In this document: piece by piece, positions 48,230 to 56,583 of the stretch
Numbering within the stretch: the stretch's first letter is position 1
Layout of the letters: every line of letters begins with the position of its first letter
Source: a virus
DNA: 64,000 nt
Strand: one strand, 5' to 3'
Virus record (IMG/VR): IMGVR_UViG_3300032050_000072
Coordinates: 1-64,000 of that record
Notes under the pieces: model-generated
Databases searched by the model: none
Told to the model about the DNA's origin: nothing
Seen by the model: only the letters and a program-made list of their open reading frames with translations
Position numbers and translations under genes: made by a program

Positions 48230-48732
48230 GTTCCGCCCTCGGCCACGATGAACTCGAACTCGATCGCGTCTTGGTCGATCCCCTGATAGCAGGTCTTGTC
48301 GATCTTCACCGCCCAGAATCCCATGCGACGCAGAAACAACTGGGCATCGAGACACGACTCCGGCACGATCGTCACGATTCGCTCGGCGTTGTCGAGAATC
48401 GCGCGAAACTTGACTTCGCGGATCAACAACTCGCCGACTCGATTGCGACGGTCTTCGGGCAGCACGGCGAACCGCAGCAAGCAGACATCGCCTTTCGACT
48501 GAGCACACAAGGCAAACCCGGCCACGTTTCGCTCGATCGCGCGCCCTAGGTGATCGACCGCGAAGCCGTAGACTCGCGGCGTCTCGAAGACGCTTTTCAT
48601 TTCCTTGCGAGACAGGGCACAGCCGGTCGGCATCGTGGCCCGCTCGATCGCCTGCACCTGTGTGAGATCGGTGTCGTACAGCTTCCGCGCGGCATACTTC
48701 GGGAAGTTGCCGACGATGAGTTCTCCAGGCAT
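48226..48732 (-). CDS. GNAT-family acetyltransferase
   Basis: About 168 residues from ATG 48732. The N-terminus is mixed; residues ~85-135 carry the GNAT acetyl-CoA motif (LLRFAVLPEDRRNRVGELL) with the R-x-x-x-G-like pyrophosphate loop, followed by RIVTIVPESCLDAQLFLRRM and GFWAVKIDKTCYQG. Such enzymes acetylate small molecules or proteins. It sits between HNH and primase genes; its substrate is unknown. Confidence 0.7.
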   Translation of the reverse strand: MPGELIVGNFPKYAARKLYDTDLTQVQAIERATMPTGCALSRKEMKSVFETPRVYGFAVDHLGRAIERNVAGFALCAQSKGDVCLLRFAVLPEDRRNRVGELLIREVKFRAILDNAERIVTIVPESCLDAQLFLRRMGFWAVKIDKTCYQGIDQDAIEFEFIVAEGGT

Positions 48733-48742
48733 GGCTCGCCCC

Positions 48743-49813
48743 TTAGCCGATAGCATTGGTGAGCCGCTCCCATAGCTCGTGGACAATTCCCCGCACTAGG
48801 TAGCGGCGATCCTCGTCGTCCAGGTTTTGCTTGGCTTCGATCAGCTTGGCAGCGCGAATGATATCGTCGCCCATGAACTCAAAGCGATCCCGCCCACACT
48901 CAGGCCCGCAGACATCCTTGCCAGATTCGGACACGCAACAAGTTGCGGGCTCAGACTCCGGTGCCGCCTCGACCACTTCCTTTGGCTTTTCGACTGCCTT
49001 CTCTGGTACAGGATACAGGGTGTCGGTTGCTTTCACCAAGTCGGTTAGCTCCTCGCGGGTGTGACCGGCAGCGATCCAATCACTGACATCACCTTTCGGT
49101 GGCAGGCCCGGCAGCCGCACGATCTTGATCGACGACGCCTTACCGACCAGTGACTCGACAATATCGCGGGCGTGTTGCTCGCCGACTGAGTAGCCGAGCT
49201 TTTCGTCGACCGGATCGTTATCGGGCAACACGACCACATGACAGCCCTTGAGAAAATCCGAGTAGCCAGCGTTCCATTTGCCAGCACCCATCGGGTTACA
49301 GGTCGCCACCAGCCCGAGCCCGACCAGCGTCTCGACATCCTTCTCGCCTTCGGGCACGAACACCACTCGCTTCTTGGCGTTAGCGATCAACTCCGGCAGC
49401 CGGTAAAGCACCCGACGACACTCACCCAGACCCCAGACCCAGCCGTCGCCTTCCGGTCGGCGCTGGCGAAACTGCTTGCCCTCTAGCCGCACGACTTGGT
49501 ACAGCAGCTTGTGCTCTTCGTCGCGGTAGTCGTATGTCTTCTCGATGTTACTGCTCATCACCGTCCTCCTTCTCGGTTTCTGACTGTCAAAAAAATCGCT
49601 CGCCTTGAGTCCAATCGCCTGAATCACCTGCTGGAACGAACACCCTCGATGGCAGCGCATTAGCAGGCGGTTATTCTTGACCGCGATCGACAAGCTCGCG
49701 TTATGCTTGCCATCGGTTTCGTGGGCCGGGCAATGGGCCTCCCACCCCCAGCGACGTTCGCGGCACTTGTGCAGCTTCTCGAATACGCCAGAGAACTGCG
49801 GCGGATAATTCAC
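48743..49813 (-). CDS. DNA primase (CHC2 zinc finger and TOPRIM)
   Basis: About 356 residues from GTG 49813, which overlaps the methyltransferase stop as GTGA. Residues ~15-60 form the zinc-binding part (AHCPAHETDGKHNASLSIAV, CHRGCSFQQVIQAIGL). Residues ~140-230 are a TOPRIM domain: VVFVPEGEKDVETLVGLGL with the Glu, GAGKWNAGYSDFLKGCHVVV and LPDNDPVDEKLGYSVGEQHA. It primes phage replication; a helicase domain is not fused. A dispersed inverted repeat occurs within the C-terminal part. Confidence 0.8.
   Translation of the reverse strand: MNYPPQFSGVFEKLHKCRERRWGWEAHCPAHETDGKHNASLSIAVKNNRLLMRCHRGCSFQQVIQAIGLKASDFFDSQKPRRRTVMSSNIEKTYDYRDEEHKLLYQVVRLEGKQFRQRRPEGDGWVWGLGECRRVLYRLPELIANAKKRVVFVPEGEKDVETLVGLGLVATCNPMGAGKWNAGYSDFLKGCHVVVLPDNDPVDEKLGYSVGEQHARDIVESLVGKASSIKIVRLPGLPPKGDVSDWIAAGHTREELTDLVKATDTLYPVPEKAVEKPKEVVEAAPESEPATCCVSESGKDVCGPECGRDRFEFMGDDIIRAAKLIEAKQNLDDEDRRYLVRGIVHELWERLTNAIG
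48934..48947. repeat. Dispersed inverted repeat, copy 17 (in CDS)
   Basis: Exact copy in the primase gene, encoding ATCCVSE. Confidence 0.85.
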
Positions 49814-50556
49814 GCGGCAAACTCCTCTCGCATCTTCTGGCAATAGAGCGGGCTCTTGTCGATCAGCACGCAATGCCGACCAATTCTGCGGCATACCCGG
49901 CCTGTGGTTCCGGTGCCAGCAAACGGATCGACGACCAGATCGCCGGGCTGCGTGCAACTCAGAACGCACCGCTCGACCAAGCCCTCGTTGAGTTGGGTCT
50001 TGTGCCAGCTTCGGCGTTGCTTGCTGTTGCCTGTCACGCGCGGGAAGTCAAAGACATCGCCCGGCACCCGGCCACGCGGATCAGCCCGCTTGTCGCCGTT
50101 GAGTTGCCGCCAGCTTGGCACGCGAATGTTGTCGGCCAGCGTCTTGATCTTTGGGTCGCGGATTCGCCAGAGCGGTCGATGGTTGTTGCCGAAGTCGTGG
50201 TGATTGTGCTGACCAAAGGTGAACGTCTGCACCATCGGCGTGACCCATTCTCGGTCGTACATTTTGAAAAGACTGCTCGCAAACCCGAGCACCCATCGCG
50301 AGTTGAACGACAGCCAGAGCGTTTCGCATCGCACCGAAGCCACACCGACGAACTCGATCAACCAGTCGAGATACTCGCCATCGCTCATATTGTCTTCGTG
50401 GTTGTCGTACTCCAGGCCGATGTTGTCCGGTGGATCGGCAAAGATGCACTTGATCGGCGGCAGGCCCGCTGCTCTACGTCCGCTCGCCACGGAGCCCACA
50501 AGCTCGATCGCATCGCCACAAAGCACGGTGGGCGTTAAGGTCGCGGTGATGGTCAT
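49810..50556 (-). CDS. DNA methyltransferase, N6-adenine/N4-cytosine type
   Basis: 248 residues. The catalytic motif is CIFADPPDNIGLEYDNHEDN, with DPPD instead of the common DPPY; the SAM-binding motif is VVDPFAGTGTTGRVCR near the C-terminus. An internal region with HKTQLNEGLVERCVLSC precedes it, as in N6_N4 methylases (beta group arrangement, IV before I). It probably methylates the phage DNA against host restriction. No cognate restriction gene is adjacent. It overlaps the primase gene as GTGA. Confidence 0.8.
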   Translation of the reverse strand: MTITATLTPTVLCGDAIELVGSVASGRRAAGLPPIKCIFADPPDNIGLEYDNHEDNMSDGEYLDWLIEFVGVASVRCETLWLSFNSRWVLGFASSLFKMYDREWVTPMVQTFTFGQHNHHDFGNNHRPLWRIRDPKIKTLADNIRVPSWRQLNGDKRADPRGRVPGDVFDFPRVTGNSKQRRSWHKTQLNEGLVERCVLSCTQPGDLVVDPFAGTGTTGRVCRRIGRHCVLIDKSPLYCQKMREEFAA

Positions 50557-50558
50557 GT

Positions 50559-50852
50559 CTATCGCTCCAGTAGTTTGAACGTCTTGACCTCTTCAAAGCC
50601 GCGACCATCATCGGTGTGCAGCTTGCGGCAGTTCCTCGTCTCCGACTCAATCGCCTGCTCGCGCTGCTTCGCGGTGTGATACCATCGCGTATAGCTGAAC
50701 GGCTTGCCGGTGGACCATGTTGCCCGCAGCTTGAACGTCAATGTGACCTCGACCCCAAATCGTCGCCTGCCGTCACGCCTGCTATCTCGTTTGAGTCCCC
50801 TCGCCGGATCATCACCACCGCGAACTTGACTTCGCTTCTTCGTTGGTTTCAT
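50559..50852 (-). CDS. Small basic hypothetical protein
   Basis: About 97 residues from ATG 50852 with AGGA upstream; an earlier start at 50960 would run through a region without support. Very basic and polar (KKRSQVRGGDDPARGLKRDS), with a beta/helix core (FGVEVTLTFKLRATWSTGKP, YHTAKQREQAIESE). Possibly nucleic-acid binding by charge. It is adjacent to the N6/N4 methyltransferase gene. Confidence 0.5.
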   Translation of the reverse strand: MKPTKKRSQVRGGDDPARGLKRDSRRDGRRRFGVEVTLTFKLRATWSTGKPFSYTRWYHTAKQREQAIESETRNCRKLHTDDGRGFEEVKTFKLLER

Positions 50853-51189
50853 GGGCTTCGTCCTGCGTGATTCCAGTTTCCAGTTGGATGGGAGCGTAGT
50901 GCGGCCTTGGACGGAGGCCCGAAGGTCGCATTGAAGCGATACCTTTGCCGGGCTAGCCAAACCTCTTTGCCGATTTCAGGTCTGGTCTATGGATCGGTCA
51001 CTCGTACGTCGGCGATTTCAACCAACTCAGCCAGCCCATGTGTCGATCGGCTAACCAAATCGAAGGTAAGGCGCGCTACAGCGAAACCCTTCGACGAATC
51101 CGTCCCTTTTGTGACTCAGCTTTATCGGGCTTCCGCCGCTGCTGGTACTGAGTCCGTTGAACCATTTGCCATCTGGGGCTAGTCGTCAA
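50853..51189 (-). other. Stretch without a convincing gene; degraded frame and tiny basic ORF
   Basis: No long minus-strand gene is open here. One minus frame is coding-like (EIGKEVWLARQRYRF, THGLAELVEIADVRVTD) but has several in-frame stops, as in a decayed gene. A 29-codon frame at 51076-51165 starts MVQRTQYQQRRKPDKAES and is basic, but lacks a clear ribosome site. The plus strand is open for 91 codons at 50907-51182 without a ribosome site. Confidence 0.3.
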
Positions 51190-51241
51190 TGATGGCAACG
51201 GGAGTCGAACCCGCCAGCGCTCCCAAGCGAGCGTCGCCACC
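51190..51241 (-). pseudogene. tRNA-Pro-like element without D-arm
   Basis: Acceptor GGTGGCG pairs with TGCCATC (two G-U), the T-arm reads GCGGG-TTCGACT-CCCGT, and an anticodon-type hairpin has CGC-TTGGGA-GCG, i.e. tRNA-Pro UGG with one base missing from the loop. The D-arm is absent; total ~52 bases. Likely a remnant or a tRNA-mimic; not a standard tRNA. Confidence 0.45.
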
Positions 51242-51244
51242 AGC

Positions 51245-51258
51245 CGCAACAAGTTGCG
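51245..51258. repeat. Dispersed inverted repeat, copy 18
   Basis: Exact copy two bases after the TAG stop of the 51261-51554 gene, immediately before the tRNA-like element. Confidence 0.85.
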
Positions 51259-51260
51259 GA

Positions 51261-51554
51261 CTAAAAATTTGCCGCAGTCTCATTCTCGACGACTGCACTT
51301 GCCGCCTCGAATGGCAGTTCCTTCTGACCATCCAACGGCTCCACTCGCGGCACGCCGTCAACCATTCGCTCGACGGCTTCTAGCACCGCCGTGATTGCCT
51401 GCGAAGCCTCCGATGCGTCTTCGCCGATCTGGTCAACGTCGTACATGGCACCGCCGATCGCCGACAGTATTTCCCTGGCTCGGAGGAGAACGTCGACATC
51501 CCGCTTGCCGAGCTTGAGTCGCGGCTTCCTTCCACCGCCAATTAGAATCTGCAT
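51261..51554 (-). CDS. Small hypothetical protein
   Basis: About 97 residues from ATG 51554, with GGAG upstream. The start MQILIGGGRKPRLKLGKRDV is short and basic; the rest is helical and acidic (DQIGEDASEASQAITAVLEA). The intergenic region before it has a GATAGAT-like sequence (near 51590) resembling a half-operator, but no clear promoter. Function unknown. Confidence 0.45.
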   Translation of the reverse strand: MQILIGGGRKPRLKLGKRDVDVLLRAREILSAIGGAMYDVDQIGEDASEASQAITAVLEAVERMVDGVPRVEPLDGQKELPFEAASAVVENETAANF

Positions 51555-51612
51555 GATAAATGCTCCAGTGAATTGAGTCACATCAATCTATCACAACGAT
51601 ACACGTAAGACG

Positions 51613-53013
51613 CTAAGCGTCAACGGATAATTTGCGAAGATTCTGATTTAGGTGCGGCCATTCGTGGTAGCTGTGAATGGAGGCGAAGACGCCCCAGCAA
51701 GCGTGACCCAAATGGTCTTCGCTTCGGTCGCCGCCGAGCCACAAGAACAGGTGCCGAATCGCGTGATTGAGTAAGTCGCTGACAGGAAATCCACGTAACC
51801 AATTATGGTCACTATATTTGTCGGCTCCTTCCTTGTAGACCGCCGCCAATCGCTCCATGCCACGGAACGGCAGCCCGTCACCACAGAACTCGCCGCCTTC
51901 AATCTCGTTGATCGCATCGAGCAGGCAGTATGCCGCACGCTCTAGCTGGCCCGAATCCCATTGACCATAAGACGCCAGTAGCATTGCGTCGCACGCCGTC
52001 TCGACAAGCTCGCTCGCTTTCTTGGCGACATCGACGAAACGCCGTTGGTGCTTGCGGATTTCACGCAAGGCGACCGGCGTGATGAGATCAAATCGCACGC
52101 CATCGGCGTCCGTGCTGCGCGTGGCTCCGGTTTCGTGCGTGCGACGGTCGGCCTCTGGCTTTGGCGATGTTTCGATCGTTCCAGATTGGCACGGCTCACC
52201 CGGTATTCCGCTGAGAGTCTCGAACTCGCGAGTATCCAGACGGCCTTCCCATGAATCGACAGCCACACCTGGACCGATCACCGCGACAGCGTGAGCCCAG
52301 CCGCTCGCCTCCGCAACTTGTTGCGGTGTCATGTCGACCGGCTTTAGCTGCGGCTTGATGGCGGCACTGAGTTCGCAGAAGACCTCCAGAAATAACTGCT
52401 CGGCGTCTTCCCACTCCAGACATTGCAGCGGCTCCCAGCCGCCAGCGAGCAGATCGCTCGTGCCGTTCCAGGCCCACGTTTCGCCACGGTCGGCCATGAT
52501 GCACTTCGACTCGTAGCGAGTCACATCGTTGTCGGCCTGCTTGACGAAGCCAGCCACTTGAACATTGTCGGTCAACTCGCCGACTCCGGTGTGCTCGTCA
52601 ATCAACCGCTGCACCTTGCGGTCGAGTTCATCCAAGAACCGATAGCAATCTGGGAATCGCCTCTGGAGCATACGCTTGCGCGGTCGAATCATGTCTTGGT
52701 TGTAGGCTTCGTGGCCGTCGTGCATCAAAGCGAGCATCGCGATCCCATTGAGCGGAACCTCGCCACTGATGCCAGCCGACTTGGCAATCTCGACCGCCCG
52801 CTTGCTGACCAGCACGCTATGCTGGGCATTGGAATAGAACACCTGGCAAGCCCCGTTGTAGCGACAGGTCAAGGCTAGAGCGTGAGCAATGTGCTCGATA
52901 TCCACATCGTCGATCGTCATCTTGGTCGGCGTCACGAGCGGACCTTTGTAGGTCACTGTGCCACCGTCTTCGCTCACCAAGCCGTCAATCGTTTCATCTG
53001 CTTTGCGAATCAT
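51613..53013 (-). CDS. HD-domain phosphohydrolase fused to dATP/dGTP diphosphohydrolase-like domain
   Basis: 466 residues. The N-terminal ~200 residues form an HD hydrolase like YfbR/DatZ-type dNTPases: DIEHIAHALALTCRYNG, YSNAQHSVLVSKRAVEI and ALMHDGHEAYNQDMIRPRK with the H...HD...D pattern. The C-terminal ~130 residues match the dATP/dGTP diphosphohydrolase family (DUF5664, MazZ-like): GVRFDLITPVALREI, AAVYKEGADKYSDHNWLRG and HAIRHLFLWLGGDRSEDHLG. In Z-genome phages the two activities occur as separate proteins and remove dATP/dGTP. PurZ is not in this window. The fusion suggests dNTP pool control. Confidence 0.7.
   Translation of the reverse strand: MIRKADETIDGLVSEDGGTVTYKGPLVTPTKMTIDDVDIEHIAHALALTCRYNGACQVFYSNAQHSVLVSKRAVEIAKSAGISGEVPLNGIAMLALMHDGHEAYNQDMIRPRKRMLQRRFPDCYRFLDELDRKVQRLIDEHTGVGELTDNVQVAGFVKQADNDVTRYESKCIMADRGETWAWNGTSDLLAGGWEPLQCLEWEDAEQLFLEVFCELSAAIKPQLKPVDMTPQQVAEASGWAHAVAVIGPGVAVDSWEGRLDTREFETLSGIPGEPCQSGTIETSPKPEADRRTHETGATRSTDADGVRFDLITPVALREIRKHQRRFVDVAKKASELVETACDAMLLASYGQWDSGQLERAAYCLLDAINEIEGGEFCGDGLPFRGMERLAAVYKEGADKYSDHNWLRGFPVSDLLNHAIRHLFLWLGGDRSEDHLGHACWGVFASIHSYHEWPHLNQNLRKLSVDA
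52312..52325. repeat. Dispersed inverted repeat, copy 19 (in CDS)
   Basis: Exact copy in the linker between the HD and C-terminal domains, encoding PQQVAE. Confidence 0.85.
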
Positions 53014-53027
53014 AATAACCTCGCGAG

Positions 53028-54689
53028 TTATGTTGCCGTCGCCGACACTCGGCGACTAATCCTAGGATTGATCTCGTCCGTGATCCGCTTTGCCGCCTCG
53101 GCCTTGGTGACATTGGTGTCGTAGCCGTAGGCAGCGAGCAGCTTGGCTTGCTGCGCGGTGCATAGACCAGCCGACTGACGGCGTTTTAGCTCGTCGATCA
53201 GCTTGGTTGCTTTGTGGAGCGAAAGCGTCTCGGGATTGCGGACCCCGTTGCTTCGCAGGTAGGCTCGCTGCCTTTCGGTCGATGGCTTGCCGCGCAAGTA
53301 GCCCGGCTCGCGGCCTGCCCGAATGTCGAACAGGTCAAACGGACTGACATCGCGAACGAAGTAGCTGGCCTGGGCGATCAGCTTGGCCCGCTCCTCGCGG
53401 CGACGTTCCGCCATTTGCTCCTCGACCCACTTCATCGCCTCAAGTACATCGGTGTCGACGCCCTTGGCGGCACGCTCGCGAATTTTCTTCTCGGCTTCTT
53501 CGACGATCTCGTCGGAGTATTTGCCGCCGAGAACATCGCTGGCGTGAATCAGCTTGTGCCTACCCGAGTTGCCGACGAAATCCACGATCACGCAGTCCGG
53601 CTTGCTTGAGCGAGCGATCGCCGCTCTGCGAGCATCGGCGCTGTCGTGGTGGTCGTCGATTCGAGCTTCGGGCAGCGGTCGTGTGCCTCGGCCAGCAATC
53701 TGGGCATACAGGCTGCGGCTCTTGGTTGGTCGAGCCATGATGATATTGCGGACGTTCGGCAGATCGGTCCCCTCGGTCAGCACGGCACAGTTGACGATCA
53801 CCTGAATCCGGCCATCCTTGAACTGCCGCAGATAATGTCGCCGCTTTTCCTTCTCGGTTTCGCCGTCGATCGCAACTGCCATGCCTTGTCGATGACGGTT
53901 GAAAATGTCAGCCATCTGGTGAGCGTGCGAAACACCAGCCGCAAAGACCAGCGTCGGCTGGTCGCCTATCAATTCGATCGACGGCGACACGACCTTGTGC
54001 AGCATTGACTCTTCGGTCATCACCGCTTCAAGCTCGGCAGCATTAAGATCGCCACCAGTCGTCTTGACTCGCGACAGGTCTAGATCACCAACCGTCACCA
54101 ATCGCTGCCGCACCGGCACCAGCCAGCCGCCCTCGATTGCATCTTGAACGCCGAACTCAAACGCCACTGAATCGAACGTCTCGCCGAGCGCCATTTCGTC
54201 GGCCCGATCCGGCGTTGCAGTGATCCCGAAAATCTTGAGGCTTGGATTCTGCGTGAAGTGCCGAACGATACTCATGTAGCTCTTAGCACACCCCGCTGCG
54301 TGATGGGCTTCGTCTATGATAAGAAGCCCATAGTCCGCTGGATCGTGTTTCATCAACCTGCGACTTTGGCAAAGCGACTGCACGCTCGCGACAATCCCCG
54401 GCGAACGAAACATGCCACCGCCACTTGCCGCGCTATACTCTGCCATTTCAACCTCAAAGCTCGCCCCGCTCATTTCGTCGAGACGTTGCTTACTCTGCAT
54501 CACGAGTTCTTCGCGGTGAGCAATCATGCAGACCCGACCACGATTCAGCGCAAGCCATTTTCTGACGATCTCTCCTGCTATTGCGGTCTTGCCAGTTCCG
54601 GTCGCGCTGACTGCAAGTGTAGAACGCTGCGTTTCGAACTCGCGAAACACGCTCTCAATACATTCTGTTTGATAGGGGCGTATCTTCAT
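53028..54689 (-). CDS. SF2 DEAD/DEAH-box helicase
   Basis: 553 residues. Motifs in order: PYQTECIESVFREF (Q-like), TLAVSATGTGKTAIAGEIVR (I), MIAHREELVMQSK (Ia), LLIIDEAHHAAG (II, DEAH), IFGITATPDRAD (III), VIVNCAVLTEGTDLPNVRNI (V) and YAQIAGRGTRPLPEA (VI). The C-terminus carries a helical substrate domain. It resembles phage/prophage UvsW/Res-type helicases for replication fork or recombination intermediates. A terminator-type hairpin is upstream of its start. Confidence 0.88.
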   Translation of the reverse strand: MKIRPYQTECIESVFREFETQRSTLAVSATGTGKTAIAGEIVRKWLALNRGRVCMIAHREELVMQSKQRLDEMSGASFEVEMAEYSAASGGGMFRSPGIVASVQSLCQSRRLMKHDPADYGLLIIDEAHHAAGCAKSYMSIVRHFTQNPSLKIFGITATPDRADEMALGETFDSVAFEFGVQDAIEGGWLVPVRQRLVTVGDLDLSRVKTTGGDLNAAELEAVMTEESMLHKVVSPSIELIGDQPTLVFAAGVSHAHQMADIFNRHRQGMAVAIDGETEKEKRRHYLRQFKDGRIQVIVNCAVLTEGTDLPNVRNIIMARPTKSRSLYAQIAGRGTRPLPEARIDDHHDSADARRAAIARSSKPDCVIVDFVGNSGRHKLIHASDVLGGKYSDEIVEEAEKKIRERAAKGVDTDVLEAMKWVEEQMAERRREERAKLIAQASYFVRDVSPFDLFDIRAGREPGYLRGKPSTERQRAYLRSNGVRNPETLSLHKATKLIDELKRRQSAGLCTAQQAKLLAAYGYDTNVTKAEAAKRITDEINPRISRRVSATAT

Positions 54690-54710
54690 CGCGTCACCTG
54701 AGTGGAATAA

Positions 54711-54760
54711 ATAACCCGGCTTGAGCTACCGGGCGGGAGCGATTCGGGAGGAGCGAATCG
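54711..54760 (-). terminator. Terminator-like hairpins upstream of the helicase gene
   Basis: Two short stems, CGATTCG/CGAATCG (54740-54760) and CCCGG/CCGGG (54715-54733); on the minus strand the second is followed by TTATTTATT. They could reduce read-through from the ParB-like gene. Confidence 0.5.
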
Positions 54761-54774
54761 ACAAGCGTGGATCA

Positions 54775-54788
54775 CGCAACTTGTTGCG
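54775..54788. repeat. Dispersed inverted repeat, copy 20
   Basis: Exact copy two bases after the TAG stop of the ParB-like gene, followed by the terminator-like hairpins. The TAGTC flank matches copy 1. Confidence 0.85.
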
Positions 54789-54790
54789 GA

Positions 54791-55744
54791 CTAGAACGCG
54801 GCTGCCGGATTCGACCAGCGTTCGCGATCCTCTTCGCTGGCGAGATCGAACACGCCACGCGGAATCCAGCCCATGCCACGGCATTGATTGCAGCAGTCGC
54901 CGTTGCAATGCGGGCAGACGGTGTACGGTGCCATCGTCTTGAGTTCTTTCTCAAGGCTCTTGCTCGCGGCGTTCATTTCCGGCAAAGCTCGCTCCAGGTA
55001 AGCACCGGCAGCGGTATCGCAGAGAACCTTCACTCGCTTGCGGAAATCACGCTGCAAGGCACACAGAGCGTCGAACTCTTTGAGCATGTCCCAGCACTCG
55101 CGCAAGTCGGCTGGAATTTCGTGGCCGAGTTCGTCGGTCGTGATCTCGTCCTGCTCGTCTTCATCGGGAACGCCCGGCGCGTCGTCGCTTTCCTTGCCGC
55201 CCATCAAGTCATCGCCAAGCTCGTCGATGATCGTTCGCAGCTTCACATCGCCGTTGACGACTTTCTTGAACAGGTCCGGCCTTTCGACTCGCAGCTTGTC
55301 AGCGAATCGCAGGTAGCGGCGATTGGTGCCGATCTGCTTGGCGAGATCGTCAAGCTCCTCGTCAACCGGCTTCGGCTTCGGCGTTGGTTCCCCTGGCTTG
55401 GCTGGTTTTGCTTCCTTCTCGGCAGCGTCACGCAGTCGTCGCTGAATTGACATCGCTTGGCAAGCCACGGCAGCGCGCTGACTGCTCGATAGATGCCTGC
55501 GGCTAGCGTTGAGCGACATCACGAACGACACGATCTGATCTTCGGTCCCGGTGTATTCTTGAGTTGGGCACTCGATCCCAAGCTCCTGGCAGCAAATGAA
55601 ACGGTGCCTGCCGTCGATGACCTGATCCTTCCAGACCCAGACCGGAATCCGCACGCCGTTCTGGCGAATGTCTTCGAGCATGGCCCGCTTTTCGTCGGGG
55701 TCCATTTCTGGGAATAGCGTGCAAACCTCATGAAACTTCAACAT
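54791..55744 (-). CDS. ParB-like protein with C-terminal zinc finger
   Basis: 317 residues. The N-terminal ~90 residues are ParB-like: DPDEKRAMLEDIRQNGVRIP, VWKDQVIDGRHRFICCQELG (DGRHR), then SLNASRRHLSSSQRAAVACQ as the helix-turn-helix part of ParB. The C-terminal end has a DnaJ-like zinc finger, CPHCNGDCCNQCRGMGW. It sits among recombination genes; a role in DNA binding or regulation is likely. Whether it recognises the dispersed CGCAAC repeats cannot be told. Confidence 0.7.
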   Translation of the reverse strand: MLKFHEVCTLFPEMDPDEKRAMLEDIRQNGVRIPVWVWKDQVIDGRHRFICCQELGIECPTQEYTGTEDQIVSFVMSLNASRRHLSSSQRAAVACQAMSIQRRLRDAAEKEAKPAKPGEPTPKPKPVDEELDDLAKQIGTNRRYLRFADKLRVERPDLFKKVVNGDVKLRTIIDELGDDLMGGKESDDAPGVPDEDEQDEITTDELGHEIPADLRECWDMLKEFDALCALQRDFRKRVKVLCDTAAGAYLERALPEMNAASKSLEKELKTMAPYTVCPHCNGDCCNQCRGMGWIPRGVFDLASEEDRERWSNPAAAF

Positions 55745-55764
55745 AAAGACTCCTCCAAAAAAAA

Positions 55765-56583
55765 TTACTTGCCTGCGTTCAATTCCACCGAACGCACTGA
55801 GATCATTTCGCCTAATTGTTCCAACTCTGGCCCTGAGAAGCCGTAGGTGGACTTCGCAAACTCATTGCCAAGCTGAGCCAGCTTCGCCAGATCGGCAGCC
55901 CTGGCGATCGCCGCCTCGGCCCGCTTGAGTAGCATTTGCTTGTTGCTCTTGGCTTGATCGGCGCTCTGCGGCCTCGCCGGATTCGACATTGCCTGGGTGG
56001 CATTGCGTCGGCCAGCACCAGCAGCGCCCGCTGGCCTGCGGTCGGACGGCTTTCGCTCCGGCACGCGGTCGTCGTGGTCGCTGTCGTCCATGTCGCCCTC
56101 TTCGACCGGGATGCACAGCCCGAGCGTCATGGCATACTTGTAGGCAACGCTGTGGGCCTTGTTCGCCGCCTTGTCGCCGTTGTGATCGCAGGCCGAACCG
56201 AACGCCTCGAAGCTGACATTCGATCCGTCTGGCGCGTAGAGCGTGACCCGCAGGTGAATCTTGGCGAAGATTACCCAGCGGAACTTGGCTTTCAGACGCA
56301 GCCATTCATCCAGCTTTGCCAGTCGAGGGTCTTCGGTCGCCACAAGGTCTTCGGTCGCGGAGACGATCGCAGTCGAGAGTGTGATGCCGCACTTGGTCAG
56401 CGCCGGACCCACGGCATTGAGAATGTCGTCGATCCCTCGGAAGCGATAACCCTGGCTGTCGTTTTTCTTGGCTTTGACGATCGCGCCGATCTCGGCCCGC
56501 ACCATCGGAACCAGCCGGAAGATTTCAGGCCCGCAACTTGTTGCCGCTGGCTCCGGCGTCTCTTCTGCATTTTCACGGATCAC
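55765..56583 (-). CDS. ERF-family single-strand annealing protein
   Basis: 272 residues from GTG 56583, overlapping the nuclease gene's stop (GTGA). ERF signatures are YRFRGIDDILNAVGPALTKC, a beta region (WVIFAKIHLRVTLYAPDG), and GSACDHNGDKAANKAHSVAY followed by YAMTLGLCIPVEEGDMDD. The C-terminus is a variable Pro/Ser-rich linker and helix. It anneals single strands in phage recombination, with the adjacent nuclease as partner. A degenerate inverted repeat copy lies at the start. Confidence 0.85.
   Translation of the reverse strand: MIRENAEETPEPAATSCGPEIFRLVPMVRAEIGAIVKAKKNDSQGYRFRGIDDILNAVGPALTKCGITLSTAIVSATEDLVATEDPRLAKLDEWLRLKAKFRWVIFAKIHLRVTLYAPDGSNVSFEAFGSACDHNGDKAANKAHSVAYKYAMTLGLCIPVEEGDMDDSDHDDRVPERKPSDRRPAGAAGAGRRNATQAMSNPARPQSADQAKSNKQMLLKRAEAAIARAADLAKLAQLGNEFAKSTYGFSGPELEQLGEMISVRSVELNAGK
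56532..56545. repeat. Dispersed inverted repeat, copy 21 (one mismatch)
   Basis: CGCAAC-TT-GTTGCC: the last base differs from consensus. It is near the start of the ERF gene, encoding AATSCG. Confidence 0.75.

Noticed and set aside
50907-51182. 91-codon plus-strand open frame
   Set aside because: No ribosome site or promoter, and the opposite strand has a coding-like but interrupted frame, so this looks like a chance opening.
51613-53013. Evidence for a 2-aminoadenine (Z) genome
   Set aside because: DatZ- and MazZ-like domains alone are not enough; no PurZ adenylosuccinate synthetase or DpoZ-type polymerase is visible in the window.
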